This document shows, piece after piece, positions 52,826-60,749 of a DNA stretch of 64,000 nt. The notes under the pieces were generated by a model. The model was not told the DNA's origin. It saw only the letters and a program-made list of their open reading frames with translations, and did not search any database. Numbering within the stretch: the stretch's first letter is position 1; each line of letters begins with the position of its first letter. The stretch comes from Pseudomaricurvus sp965656525. GTDB taxonomy: Bacteria; Pseudomonadota; Gammaproteobacteria; Pseudomonadales; Cellvibrionaceae. A program made the position numbers and the translations under genes. The stretch lies in the NCBI GenBank assembly GCA_965656525.1, contig CBFHKY010000002.1, forward strand, positions 1 to 64,000. Reading direction: 5' to 3'.

Positions 52826-53584
52826 TTACGGCCTCACTGGAATTTGGTGAGACAAGGCAAAAGATTTAACATCTGCGACAGTGGTTTTTTTGTAATGAAG
52901 CATATGAGCAATGGCTACAGCATCAGCATGACCATCGAGGACACAATGTTTAAAGTCATCCATCGACCCCATGCCGCCACTGGCAATAACAGGAATACTG
53001 ACTTCGTCACTGACTTGACGAATCAACTCAATATCAAACCCTTTTTGAGTTCCTTCTTTATCAATCGATGTCAGCAGGATCTCACCGGCTCCAAGGGACT
53101 CAACTTTAGACGCCCACTCCAGAACATCTACTCCTGTTTTTTCTCGACCATTGTCGATATAAGCTTCCCAACTGCCATCAGCACGTTGTTTAGCCTCAAT
53201 TGAGATAACAACGGCTTGATTTCCAAACCGCTCTGCAATTTTTGAGATTAAAACAGGATCTCCGATAGCTGCCGTATTCAAAGCTATTTTGTCAGCGCCT
53301 CTTAAAAAGAGCTCTCTCGCATCCTCGACACTTCGAATACCGCCACCTACCGTAATAGGAATAAAGATATCCTGAGACGTTTTTTCTACGATATCCGTAA
53401 GACTGTTACGACCATATAAAGATGCAACCGCATCCATATATATAATTTCATCGATACCCTGAGAGAAATAGTCTTGCGAAAAAGCCTGAGGGTCACCTAC
53501 AACTCTCAAGCCTTCAAGATGGATTCCCTTAATCAGGTTTGGTCCCTTAACATCCAATCGGGCAATAACACGTGTATTTCTCAT
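52826..53584 (-). CDS. hisF2: HisF paralog, ammonia-channel subunit for glycan amidotransferase
   Basis: The 252-residue TIM barrel aligns along its length with HisF: RVIARLDVKGPNLIKG (Asp11 kept), PITVGGGIRSVEDARELFLRGADK, AGEILLTSIDKEGTQKG and VIASGGMGSMDDF. The second catalytic acid of true HisF, Asp130 in IDAKR, is Glu130 here (SIEAKQ). This fits a paralog no longer selected for the cyclase reaction but retaining the ammonia tunnel. It starts 3 bases after the amidotransferase stop and ends 1 base before hisH2. Confidence 0.9.
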   Translation of the reverse strand: MRNTRVIARLDVKGPNLIKGIHLEGLRVVGDPQAFSQDYFSQGIDEIIYMDAVASLYGRNSLTDIVEKTSQDIFIPITVGGGIRSVEDARELFLRGADKIALNTAAIGDPVLISKIAERFGNQAVVISIEAKQRADGSWEAYIDNGREKTGVDVLEWASKVESLGAGEILLTSIDKEGTQKGFDIELIRQVSDEVSIPVIASGGMGSMDDFKHCVLDGHADAVAIAHMLHYKKTTVADVKSFALSHQIPVRP

Positions 53585-53587
53585 ACT

Positions 53588-54895
53588 TTACTTCACTGGA
53601 TGGCGAAGTTTCCAAACGCCATTTTCCATCATCCACAAATGAGGGGAGCGATAGTTGCTGGTCAACCGCTCATAATAATCCCGAGTAAATGTTGGCTCCT
53701 CAAATTGGCGATAGGCTATTGGTAGCTCTTTTTCTTTTACCGATAAATAATCGAAGATCTCGTCAGCGAATCTCTCAGGAAATTCATGATCATAACGATT
53801 CACCAGAGCAACACCCTCTTCACGAGTAATATCACCGGAACGCACTTCTTGCGCAGCATCGTAGGTAGCCCTGGCAATACCAAATTTCACACCGTATGTA
53901 TGGAAGTGGAAATCATCAATTTTGTCATCAATACTGTTGTACTTACTGTATGTTCCTGTTGTCCTCTCAGGAGAAGCCTGAAAACCGCCATGCTCAACAG
54001 AGTAGTAATAACAACTTTGTGGATGCCATTTCAGGTAATAGCCCAGATAATGCACTTCTACATTGGCATCCTGGATCATCTGCGGGTCACATGGCATGTA
54101 GGGTGAAAGCTCATTCTTAGTAACACCGAATTCTTCTTCCAGCTCTTTTACACTCACCCCACCAATCATTACCTTCTCTTTTTCGTCAGAGGTGAAGTAA
54201 CTCCAATCTCGTTGAGCAGAGTTATTTTCAGCAATTGGATTGCCATATTCCGCTTCATTCTCGCCGAAAAACACCAAAGGAATACCTAACTGCGCAGCCA
54301 GCTTAGGAGCAATGAACTTTTGCCCCAACATAAAAGGCTGGAATGGATGCAATAACACATCAACAGCCAAGCGCGTCAATAAACGATGTACCCGACCATT
54401 CGGGGTGATAAGATGATTATCAAATCCAGCATTAATCCACGCCTGAAAGTTTTTGTAGCCCCAGTCTGTGGGTAAGTGTGGTGCCCAAGTAATGGTCAAA
54501 GGATTCATGCCATACTCGTATTTCAGCTTATACGCAGCAAAGAAGCTGTCTTTACCTCCTGAGCCGGGAACCAGGCAATCATAACTGCCATCATTTTTAC
54601 GGTATCTATCGCAAAGCTCTCTTAACTCTTTATCCCTCTCAGCCCAGTCAATAACGCGATTTTTTCTCTCTGCGTGTGCACAAGCCTCACAGATACCATC
54701 TTCATTAAAGTTAATCGTGGCCTTTTTGGTGTCCTTGTTATGTTTATACTCAACTGCAGAGTTGGGTCGCTGATTTGAAATTACACAACGCTTACAATAT
54801 TTCACGTCCAGAGGAAGCCCGAACTTTGTCTCAGTGACGTTTGCATCAGGTGCAAATTTCGAGTACTCAGCCTGAGTCGGCGCTTTGATCATCAT
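53588..54895 (-). CDS. N-acetyl sugar amidotransferase (WbpG/PseA/PtmG-like)
   Basis: The 435-residue enzyme has the N-terminal cysteine pair YCKRCVISNQRPN, then EDGICEACAHAERKN, and an ATP pyrophosphatase loop LVPGSGGKDSFFAAYKL. Relatives convert an N-acetyl group of a sugar into acetamidino, using ATP and ammonia delivered by HisH/HisF paralogs, as in P. aeruginosa O-antigen and Campylobacter pseudaminic/legionaminic acid modification. Its ATG overlaps the stop of the CMP-sugar synthetase gene (ATGA), which suggests the substrate is the nonulosonic acid or its CMP form. Confidence 0.9.
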   Translation of the reverse strand: MMIKAPTQAEYSKFAPDANVTETKFGLPLDVKYCKRCVISNQRPNSAVEYKHNKDTKKATINFNEDGICEACAHAERKNRVIDWAERDKELRELCDRYRKNDGSYDCLVPGSGGKDSFFAAYKLKYEYGMNPLTITWAPHLPTDWGYKNFQAWINAGFDNHLITPNGRVHRLLTRLAVDVLLHPFQPFMLGQKFIAPKLAAQLGIPLVFFGENEAEYGNPIAENNSAQRDWSYFTSDEKEKVMIGGVSVKELEEEFGVTKNELSPYMPCDPQMIQDANVEVHYLGYYLKWHPQSCYYYSVEHGGFQASPERTTGTYSKYNSIDDKIDDFHFHTYGVKFGIARATYDAAQEVRSGDITREEGVALVNRYDHEFPERFADEIFDYLSVKEKELPIAYRQFEEPTFTRDYYERLTSNYRSPHLWMMENGVWKLRHPVK

Positions 54896-55584
54896 TCCAA
54901 GTGTTCTCCGCTTAATAAAAATTCACAATACTGGAAGTCTTCCAACGTATCGATATCTACCGCTTCCTTGGGGCTAGAAACAACGGTTAATGAGGATTCA
55001 TCAAAAAGGTTTTGCTTTTCGATTAACATATTGACAGGCATACAGTACACACACCCATCAACATAATGGACAGGGCGACAATCTTGTCTTCGTGTGGGCG
55101 ACGAAATACCGTCAATAACATAGGTAAAACCATCCTGTTTTCGATAAAACATCCACTCTACAGGCTTATGGCTTTCAGATACCGAAATGACTCTTTCATT
55201 ATACTTAATACTGAGTTCGATACAGGCAGATAGCGTTTGCTGAGTACGAAGTGGTGAGGTTGGCTGCATCAAGACTAAATAGTCATACTGCTCTGCCAAA
55301 GTATCGACACAATGAACTAATGCATCTCGGGTCGGGGAGTGGTCACCAGCCAAATCTCGTGGACGCAGAAAAGGGACATCCGCTCCATACTGTGTTGCCA
55401 CTTTAGCGATTGCAGAGTCATCTGTTGAGACTACCACCCGGTCAACAACCGAACTCTGTAATGCTTGATCAATTGACCAAGCTATTAGAGGGCGCCCTTT
55501 CAAGTCACGTAGGTTTTTCCCTGGCAGCCCTTTAGAGCCACTTCGTGCTGGAATAACCGCGAGTACCCTCTTCCCCATCAACAT
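54892..55584 (-). CDS. CMP-nonulosonate cytidylyltransferase (NeuA/LegF/PtmB-like)
   Basis: The 230-residue protein shows the signature of acylneuraminate cytidylyltransferases: VLAVIPARSGSKGLPGKNLR near the N-terminus, GRPLIAWSIDQAL, VVSTDDSAIAKVA, YDYLVLMQPTSPLRT and AVDIDTLEDF at the end. It would join CTP and the nonulosonic acid made by the NeuB-type enzyme to give the CMP-sugar donor. The ATG at 55584 follows AGAGA; a second ATG two codons on is possible. It lies 72 bases after the ptmE-like gene and overlaps the amidotransferase gene. Confidence 0.9.
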   Translation of the reverse strand: MLMGKRVLAVIPARSGSKGLPGKNLRDLKGRPLIAWSIDQALQSSVVDRVVVSTDDSAIAKVATQYGADVPFLRPRDLAGDHSPTRDALVHCVDTLAEQYDYLVLMQPTSPLRTQQTLSACIELSIKYNERVISVSESHKPVEWMFYRKQDGFTYVIDGISSPTRRQDCRPVHYVDGCVYCMPVNMLIEKQNLFDESSLTVVSSPKEAVDIDTLEDFQYCEFLLSGEHLE

Positions 55585-55656
55585 AAATATTCTCTAAAGC
55601 TCTCGGCTAGCATATTTGTATAAGCACTACGGTTTGTAATCGCTACTGCCGGCAGA

Positions 55657-56718
55657 TCAGTTCTCATCATCAAAAACTTGTGAGTATTCGACCTTAGCAC
55701 GCTCAAAGTCTTGCATTTTACCGATATCCAACCAATATTCATGCAGTGGGTACATCGCCACACCTTTACTTTCAACAATGTTACTACGCAATAGGTCAGG
55801 CATATCAATAACTTGCTGAGAAACGACACTCTCTGGGATTTCAGTATTCAATACGTAAACGCCTGAATTAACAAAGAAACTGTATTCAGGTTTCTCTGTA
55901 ATCGAAGTAATTCTTTTACCGTCAGTTTCAATAACCCCATAAGGTACTTGATACTGGTACTGCCTCACACACATCGTGGCAGCACATTGACTCTCTGCGT
56001 GGTAATCCAGCAGCTTTCTAAAATCAAGCTGAGTCAGAATATCGCCATTAATAACAATCATGGGTAAATCAGGAAGGTCACTTGGCAATAACCCCAATGC
56101 TCCTGCAGTGCCTAACGGCTTTTCTTCTTCGACGTATTCAATACTAACACCGCGCGAAGAGCCATCCCCAAAGTACGAGCGAATCATATCCCCTCGATAG
56201 TGTGTGGATATATAGAAATGATGGAAACCGTAATGAATAAAGCGAGAGATAATACTTTCGAGAATCGGCTTACCACCAATATGCAGCATTGGTTTAGGGC
56301 AGTTATCGGTCAGCGGACGAAGACGAGTACCAAACCCCCCTGCCATAATAAAGACTGGATTTTCTACTTTTTCAAGTTGGAGAAAGTCATCCAAAGTAAT
56401 GACATTTACCAGTCGCCCTTCATCCACAATGGGCATATGCAAGAGCTTATTTTGCTCAATAAGGGCGCGTACAGTTCGGCGACTTTGGGAAGGGGAGCAT
56501 GTCAGCGGTTTTTTGTGCATAATGCTCTCGACAGGAGCATTCAGACTAATGTTCTGCAACAGCGCTCGCCTGACATCTCCATCAGTTACAACACCCAGCA
56601 ACGTATCCCGATCATCCACAATAAAAGCGGCACGAATAGCCTCTCGATCAATAATTTGAACTACTTCACGAATTGAGCTGTTTGGTAATGAGAGCGCATT
56701 GCGCCAATTATCTGACAT
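55657..56718 (-). CDS. CBS-pair + nucleotidyltransferase (PtmE-like)
   Basis: The 353-residue protein has two CBS motifs (about 5-60 and 65-118: LLGVVTDGDVRRALLQ, then HMPIVDEGRLVNVITLDDF) followed by a sugar-phosphate nucleotidyltransferase domain from about 122 (VFIMAGGFGTRLRPLT, KPMLHIGGKPILE). This fusion is the PtmE architecture, described in Campylobacter jejuni as making GDP-glucosamine for the GDP-linked legionaminic pathway. It supports legionaminic-type chemistry here. It is preceded by a 222-base gap with a candidate promoter and hairpin, so it probably heads its own transcription unit. Confidence 0.88.
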   Translation of the reverse strand: MSDNWRNALSLPNSSIREVVQIIDREAIRAAFIVDDRDTLLGVVTDGDVRRALLQNISLNAPVESIMHKKPLTCSPSQSRRTVRALIEQNKLLHMPIVDEGRLVNVITLDDFLQLEKVENPVFIMAGGFGTRLRPLTDNCPKPMLHIGGKPILESIISRFIHYGFHHFYISTHYRGDMIRSYFGDGSSRGVSIEYVEEEKPLGTAGALGLLPSDLPDLPMIVINGDILTQLDFRKLLDYHAESQCAATMCVRQYQYQVPYGVIETDGKRITSITEKPEYSFFVNSGVYVLNTEIPESVVSQQVIDMPDLLRSNIVESKGVAMYPLHEYWLDIGKMQDFERAKVEYSQVFDDEN

Positions 56719-56765
56719 TGAACCTACCGTTCACTTTTCTCAGCCTGAACCACCGGAGTTCAACG

Positions 56766-56790
56766 AAAAAGAGCCCTGAACAGGCCCTTC
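56766..56790 (-). terminator. hairpin with T-tract between the neuB-like and ptmE-like genes
   Basis: On the minus strand AAGGGCC pairs with GGCTCTT (one G-T pair) around a short loop and TTTTTC follows. It is about 150 bases past the neuB-like stop and about 50 before the ptmE-like start. Because a promoter-like pair lies upstream of it (56847-56875), it may also work as a leader attenuator. Confidence 0.5.
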
Positions 56791-56846
56791 TGAGTATAAT
56801 TTGAATTTCTCTGTACAGCCTTTATCTCAAAAGGCGAAACAACCAG

Positions 56847-56875
56847 AGTATACCGCAGTCACTAACGGTTACCAA
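56847..56875 (-). promoter_or_regulatory. candidate sigma70 promoter before the ptmE-like gene
   Basis: On the minus strand TTGGTA (complement of 56870-56875) and TATACT (complement of 56847-56852) are exactly 17 bases apart. Transcription would begin near 56840 and pass the hairpin at 56766-56790 before reaching the gene at 56718. Confidence 0.5.
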
Positions 56876-56940
56876 CCGCCAAACAACTGCTCACTAGGGA
56901 AACTTAATGTATGCTCCGAGCAGAGCAACAGACAACTCAT

Positions 56941-58017
56941 TTACTCTTCAAAGAACTCGCCAATCTGATAGTCTTTACTCGCAGGAGTACCAAGAACTCG
57001 CCAGTATTCTCTAGGAGACATCCCCCCTTCCGGCCTTTTGACTGTTAAATGAGCCTCAGTAATAATTTCCCCTTGGCTCAAGGTAGAACTAACAACCAAG
57101 CTTTTACGAATAGGTCCACGGTTAGATATTTCAGCTGCAACCGGTCGCTTCACACCACTTCCCATTGCCTTCTCTACAGAGCGGATAGACTCCACCATCA
57201 ATTTCAATTCTTCCGAGTCTAAAGATGCCTGATGGTCAGGGCCAGGTAATGTTTTATCTAATGTAAAATGCTTTTCAATGACGCTGGCGCCCAATGTCAC
57301 TGCGGAAATAGACGCCCAAATACCCAAAGAGTGGTCAGAATAGCCAGTTTCAAGTCCAAAAGCATGCTTAATTGAGGGTATAGCGGTTAGATTTAAAGCC
57401 TCTGCTGGTGCCGGGTATTCAGAGGTACAATGCAATATCGTTACTTTATTTTTCAGCATATCCTGCACATTTGGATCTGCGTAGGCTTCTTCCCAGAGCC
57501 CTTCTTGATTAGAACCCGTTAAATAAAACTTATACCCACCAGCCAATATCATTAATGCTTGCTCAATTTCCCCAAGAGAAGCCATCCCTGTAGACAAAAT
57601 AATATCCAAGCCACTACAGGCATGGGCATATACAAGAGGATGATTCGTAATTTCACCCGATGGTATTTTAAGTCGCTTTAATTCCATCTCAGACAATAGA
57701 AAGTTCAAACTATCCAAGTCAAAAGCGGTAGAAAGAAACTCAATACCTTGCTTGTCGCAGTGCTGCTTAACTTTAAAATGATTCTCGTGACTAAGCTCCA
57801 GCTTCTTAAGCATATCGATCTGCCGCTCAGCTGCATCAGTTAGTTTTTTCTGATAATCGGCTTTACCGGCCGTTTCTGTCACCAGATTTTCTGATTTAAA
57901 AGTTTGAAATTTAACCGCATCAGCTCCAGCATTAACTGCCGCATCAACCAGCTGCAGAGCTTTGTCTAAATCCCCGTTATGATTCACACCCGCTTCAGCT
58001 ATGATAAAAGTATTCAT
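56941..58017 (-). CDS. NeuB-family nonulosonic acid synthase (LegI-like)
   Basis: The 358-residue protein opens with IIAEAGVNHNGDLDKALQLV and ADAVKFQTFKSENLVT, has ILSTGMASLGEIEQAL, LHCTSEYPAP, GYSDHSLG and IEKHFTLDKTLPGPDHQASL in the barrel, and a C-terminal SAF (antifreeze-like) domain at ~295-358 (RKSLVVSSTLSQGEII). The enzyme condenses a 6-deoxy or N-acyl mannosamine-type sugar with phosphoenolpyruvate. Sialic, legionaminic and pseudaminic types look alike; the LegC and PtmE neighbours favour legionaminic. Its ATG overlaps the deacetylase stop (ATGA). Confidence 0.92.
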   Translation of the reverse strand: MNTFIIAEAGVNHNGDLDKALQLVDAAVNAGADAVKFQTFKSENLVTETAGKADYQKKLTDAAERQIDMLKKLELSHENHFKVKQHCDKQGIEFLSTAFDLDSLNFLLSEMELKRLKIPSGEITNHPLVYAHACSGLDIILSTGMASLGEIEQALMILAGGYKFYLTGSNQEGLWEEAYADPNVQDMLKNKVTILHCTSEYPAPAEALNLTAIPSIKHAFGLETGYSDHSLGIWASISAVTLGASVIEKHFTLDKTLPGPDHQASLDSEELKLMVESIRSVEKAMGSGVKRPVAAEISNRGPIRKSLVVSSTLSQGEIITEAHLTVKRPEGGMSPREYWRVLGTPASKDYQIGEFFEE

Positions 58018-58682
58018 TTGTATATCTCTCGAATCAACATAAACGCCTCAGCGGCTTCAACGCCTGCCACGGTACCTCTAAGTGTTGCCTGAGCTTTAAT
58101 GGCTTTCTCACTACGAGGAAACGGATGGTTACCCAACTCACTACCGTAGATCTTCATAATATTGATCTTTTCGTCCAAAAAGCCATCAATGCATATAAAG
58201 AGGTTTGGGCAAAAAGCCGTGGTATTGGTCTGAAGCGAAAAATCAGTTTCAGATAAAGTTTCATAAACTCTCAGACTGGTAACACTGGGATAACGAAAGG
58301 ATTTTGTACAAGAAATTACAGCTTCATAAACCTCTTGATGATCACTGTGAATATCACCAGGAAACGGCATATAAATGATATCTGGCTTAATATCTGCGAC
58401 CGCAGAAGATACGAAATCTACCAATTCGACTTTGCTATACTGATCCAACTCCATTGTTGCGAACGGGCCAATACGAACAGAGTGAAACTGATAAACAGTG
58501 GCAACAGCCTGAATCTCCTTCTCTCTACTCGATATTCTCTCTTGGGAAAAGCCTTGACGAGCCTCCATACGAGACATTATCAACCAGTGAAGCTCATCAC
58601 CTTGTTTTAAATGTTTTAAAAGTGCTCCACCGCACCCTAATGTTTCATCATCTGGGTGAGGGGCTACAACTAATACTTTCAC
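58014..58682 (-). CDS. PIG-L family deacetylase
   Basis: The 222-residue protein starts at a GTG overlapping the formyltransferase stop (GTGA) and begins MKVLVVAPHPDDETLGCGGA; His9, Asp11 and Asp12 form the zinc site together with the HSDH motif in PGDIHSDHQEVYEA. The family removes N-acetyl groups from amino sugars (GlcNAc-PI, bacillithiol and mycothiol precursors, antibiotics). Its place between a formyltransferase and the NeuB-type synthase suggests it exposes an amine on the nonulosonic acid or its precursor for formylation or another acyl group. Such a role is inferred. Confidence 0.88.
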   Translation of the reverse strand: MKVLVVAPHPDDETLGCGGALLKHLKQGDELHWLIMSRMEARQGFSQERISSREKEIQAVATVYQFHSVRIGPFATMELDQYSKVELVDFVSSAVADIKPDIIYMPFPGDIHSDHQEVYEAVISCTKSFRYPSVTSLRVYETLSETDFSLQTNTTAFCPNLFICIDGFLDEKINIMKIYGSELGNHPFPRSEKAIKAQATLRGTVAGVEAAEAFMLIREIYK

Positions 58683-59608
58683 AGATAGTCACCAAGCCTT
58701 ACATCAGGCATATTCTCAACACATTCCAGCAGCAAAGCATCTTCACCGCATTTTACCTGCACCCCTTCACCACTCACGGCCAGGATTTTTCCAGGTTCCA
58801 AGTTTTCCGAAGACGGCTCTACAACCTTTGCCTTCCATACAATGGCTTCGCCACCGTCATATTCAAAGTGTGCTCCAGGATATGGCTCGGACAAGGCACG
58901 AATAAGGTTAAAAATGGAAGAGGCCGACATTCTCCAATCAATTTTGCCATCTTGCTTGCCTCGTTTTCGCCATGCATTCCCTCCTTCAGGTTGCTCAGCC
59001 GCGGCATGAAAAGCCTCGCCCCAATGATCCACAAGCCATTCAATCTGAGCTAAAGCAACACTTAACATCTCGTTATAGAGATCTCGGGCATAATCACTGT
59101 CACGAATTTCAATTGGACGCTGAGATAAAATTCTACCGGTATCAGCCCCCTCATCCATAAGAAAGAAAGTTGAAGCTGTCTTTTTCATTCCCAAAGCCAA
59201 AGCCCAAATTAATGGGTGACGGCCTCTATTGTGTGGAATTTCTGCAGGGTGATAACCCACAACTCCAAATCTAGGGATCGATAGCACTTCTGTTTTCAGC
59301 AAATAACTCCACCCGACACAAAATACGACATCAGATGAATATCTTTTCAGCGATTCCGCAATTTTGCTTTGATCATTTTTTTCAATATGAACACATGGAA
59401 TTTTATGCTGAGAAGCCAGCTCACCCAAATCAACAAAATCACTATTAATTGTCGAGCTCTTTTTAGTAATAACCAAGTCAACACTACACGATTGATTATT
59501 CACAAGCGTTTTTAATGCCTGCTCGCTAAACTCAACACATCCGATAACGGTTATTTTCAGAGGTTTCGTTTCGAACTCGCTTACAGTAAGGTGGTCAGTG
59601 GATATCAT
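58679..59608 (-). CDS. formyltransferase-family protein, likely sugar N-formyltransferase
   Basis: The 309-residue protein has a formyl_transf_N domain (about 18-200): ITVIGCVEFSEQALKTL, DVVFCVGWSYLLKTEVL, GYHPAEIPHNRGRHPLIW and FFLMDEGADTGRILSQ, then a C-terminal domain resembling that of Fmt. His120 and Asp156 match the catalytic His and Asp of the family, but the conserved Asn two residues before the His is Gly118. Being in a sugar locus, it probably transfers formyl from N10-formyl-tetrahydrofolate to an amino sugar rather than to Met-tRNA. Its start overlaps the NeuC-like gene by 14 bases. Confidence 0.85.
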   Translation of the reverse strand: MISTDHLTVSEFETKPLKITVIGCVEFSEQALKTLVNNQSCSVDLVITKKSSTINSDFVDLGELASQHKIPCVHIEKNDQSKIAESLKRYSSDVVFCVGWSYLLKTEVLSIPRFGVVGYHPAEIPHNRGRHPLIWALALGMKKTASTFFLMDEGADTGRILSQRPIEIRDSDYARDLYNEMLSVALAQIEWLVDHWGEAFHAAAEQPEGGNAWRKRGKQDGKIDWRMSASSIFNLIRALSEPYPGAHFEYDGGEAIVWKAKVVEPSSENLEPGKILAVSGEGVQVKCGEDALLLECVENMPDVRLGDYL

Positions 59609-60749
59609 AAAAACGTTTTTTCAGAATATTATCCAAGTTAACAGACTTTAAAATCTTCACGATGCTGTCACTGGTAGCGCCCTTATTGTAAGGGTTTAGA
59701 AAAACATCAGGATTATTGTTCAAGTTCAATTGCAAGCTTGTCTCAATAGCTCGAACAATGGAAGACAGCGTGTTATCACTGTGAATGACGGAGGCGGCCC
59801 TTTCCCTTCCCTTTTGTCGTGAACCTATATCAACCGTGGGAACCTGAAAAGATGGGGCCTCAATAACTCCACTGGATGAATTACCAATAACACACTTACA
59901 ATGCTCCAATGCACTCAAGTAACGCACTCGCCCCAAAGATTCAGTCAGATACACTCTATTAGAGTTCTTCTCTGAGTACTTCTTGATAAGATCAATGAGC
60001 TGACGACCATAAGTGTCAGCATTAGGAAAAGTAATGAGAACTCGATAGTCTTGGAATTTATCCAATGCATCCAATAAAGCCATTACACCATTCTGCTGCT
60101 CTTCCTGATCGAGAGTAACCGGATGATAAGTAACCAGAAAAAACTTCTCAGTAAGCTCAAACCCTATAGACTGTTCAAGCTCATCAAGAGTTAAAAGAGA
60201 TGTCTTTACTGCAGATTCAACGCCTAAAGCTCCGACATTAAATACTCGATCGGGCTGCTCCCCCATCTGAATCAAGCGTTTCCTGTAGACTTCAGTAGAA
60301 GCAAAGTGAAGATGTGACATTTTAGTGATAGCGTGACGTACAGCCTCGTCAATTAGACCTTCCGTTGCCTCACCACCATGAAGATGAGCGATTGGGATAT
60401 TAGCTAACATTGCAGCCTGTGCGGCTCCCATCGCCTCAAAACGATCACCTAATAACACAACCACATCAGGTTTCAATCTTTGAAAGCTCTCTGAGAACCC
60501 CATCAACGCCAAGCCGGTAGATTTAGTAATCGCAACGGGAGAATCACCTGATAACAATATCTCAATTTTATCTGCAATGAGAAAACCGTCAGCTTCAATC
60601 TCTTTGTAAGTAGAACCAAACTCCGGTGACAAGTGCATTCCAGTTACAACTAACTGAAGATCAAAGTACGCATCCAATTCTAAGGTTTTTAGCAACCAGT
60701 AAAACAAGCCATATTCTGCTCTAGTACCAGTGACAACACAGATCTTCAC
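59595..60749 (-). CDS. NeuC/LegG-type hydrolysing 2-epimerase
   Basis: The GTG start (complement of 60747-60749) overlaps the LegC stop as GTGA and gives VKICVVTGTRAEYGLFYWLL; an upstream extension exists without support. The 384-residue GT-B-fold enzyme shows VVTGMHLSPEFGSTYKEIE, VVLLGDRFEAMGAA, IAHLHGGEATEGLIDEAVRH and GNSSSGVIEAP. NeuC-type enzymes release the nucleotide and invert C2, making ManNAc or, in the LegG case, 2,4-diacetamido-2,4,6-trideoxymannose. The LegC neighbour favours the LegG type. Confidence 0.92.
   Translation of the reverse strand: MKICVVTGTRAEYGLFYWLLKTLELDAYFDLQLVVTGMHLSPEFGSTYKEIEADGFLIADKIEILLSGDSPVAITKSTGLALMGFSESFQRLKPDVVVLLGDRFEAMGAAQAAMLANIPIAHLHGGEATEGLIDEAVRHAITKMSHLHFASTEVYRKRLIQMGEQPDRVFNVGALGVESAVKTSLLTLDELEQSIGFELTEKFFLVTYHPVTLDQEEQQNGVMALLDALDKFQDYRVLITFPNADTYGRQLIDLIKKYSEKNSNRVYLTESLGRVRYLSALEHCKCVIGNSSSGVIEAPSFQVPTVDIGSRQKGRERAASVIHSDNTLSSIVRAIETSLQLNLNNNPDVFLNPYNKGATSDSIVKILKSVNLDNILKKRFYDIH

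Noticed and set aside
52207..53584. hisH and hisF as part of histidine biosynthesis
   Set aside because: No other his gene is present, they adjoin a sugar amidotransferase, and HisF has Glu in place of the catalytic Asp130.
58679..59608. fmt, methionyl-tRNA formyltransferase
   Set aside because: No def partner, located inside a sugar-synthesis operon, and the active-site Asn is not conserved.
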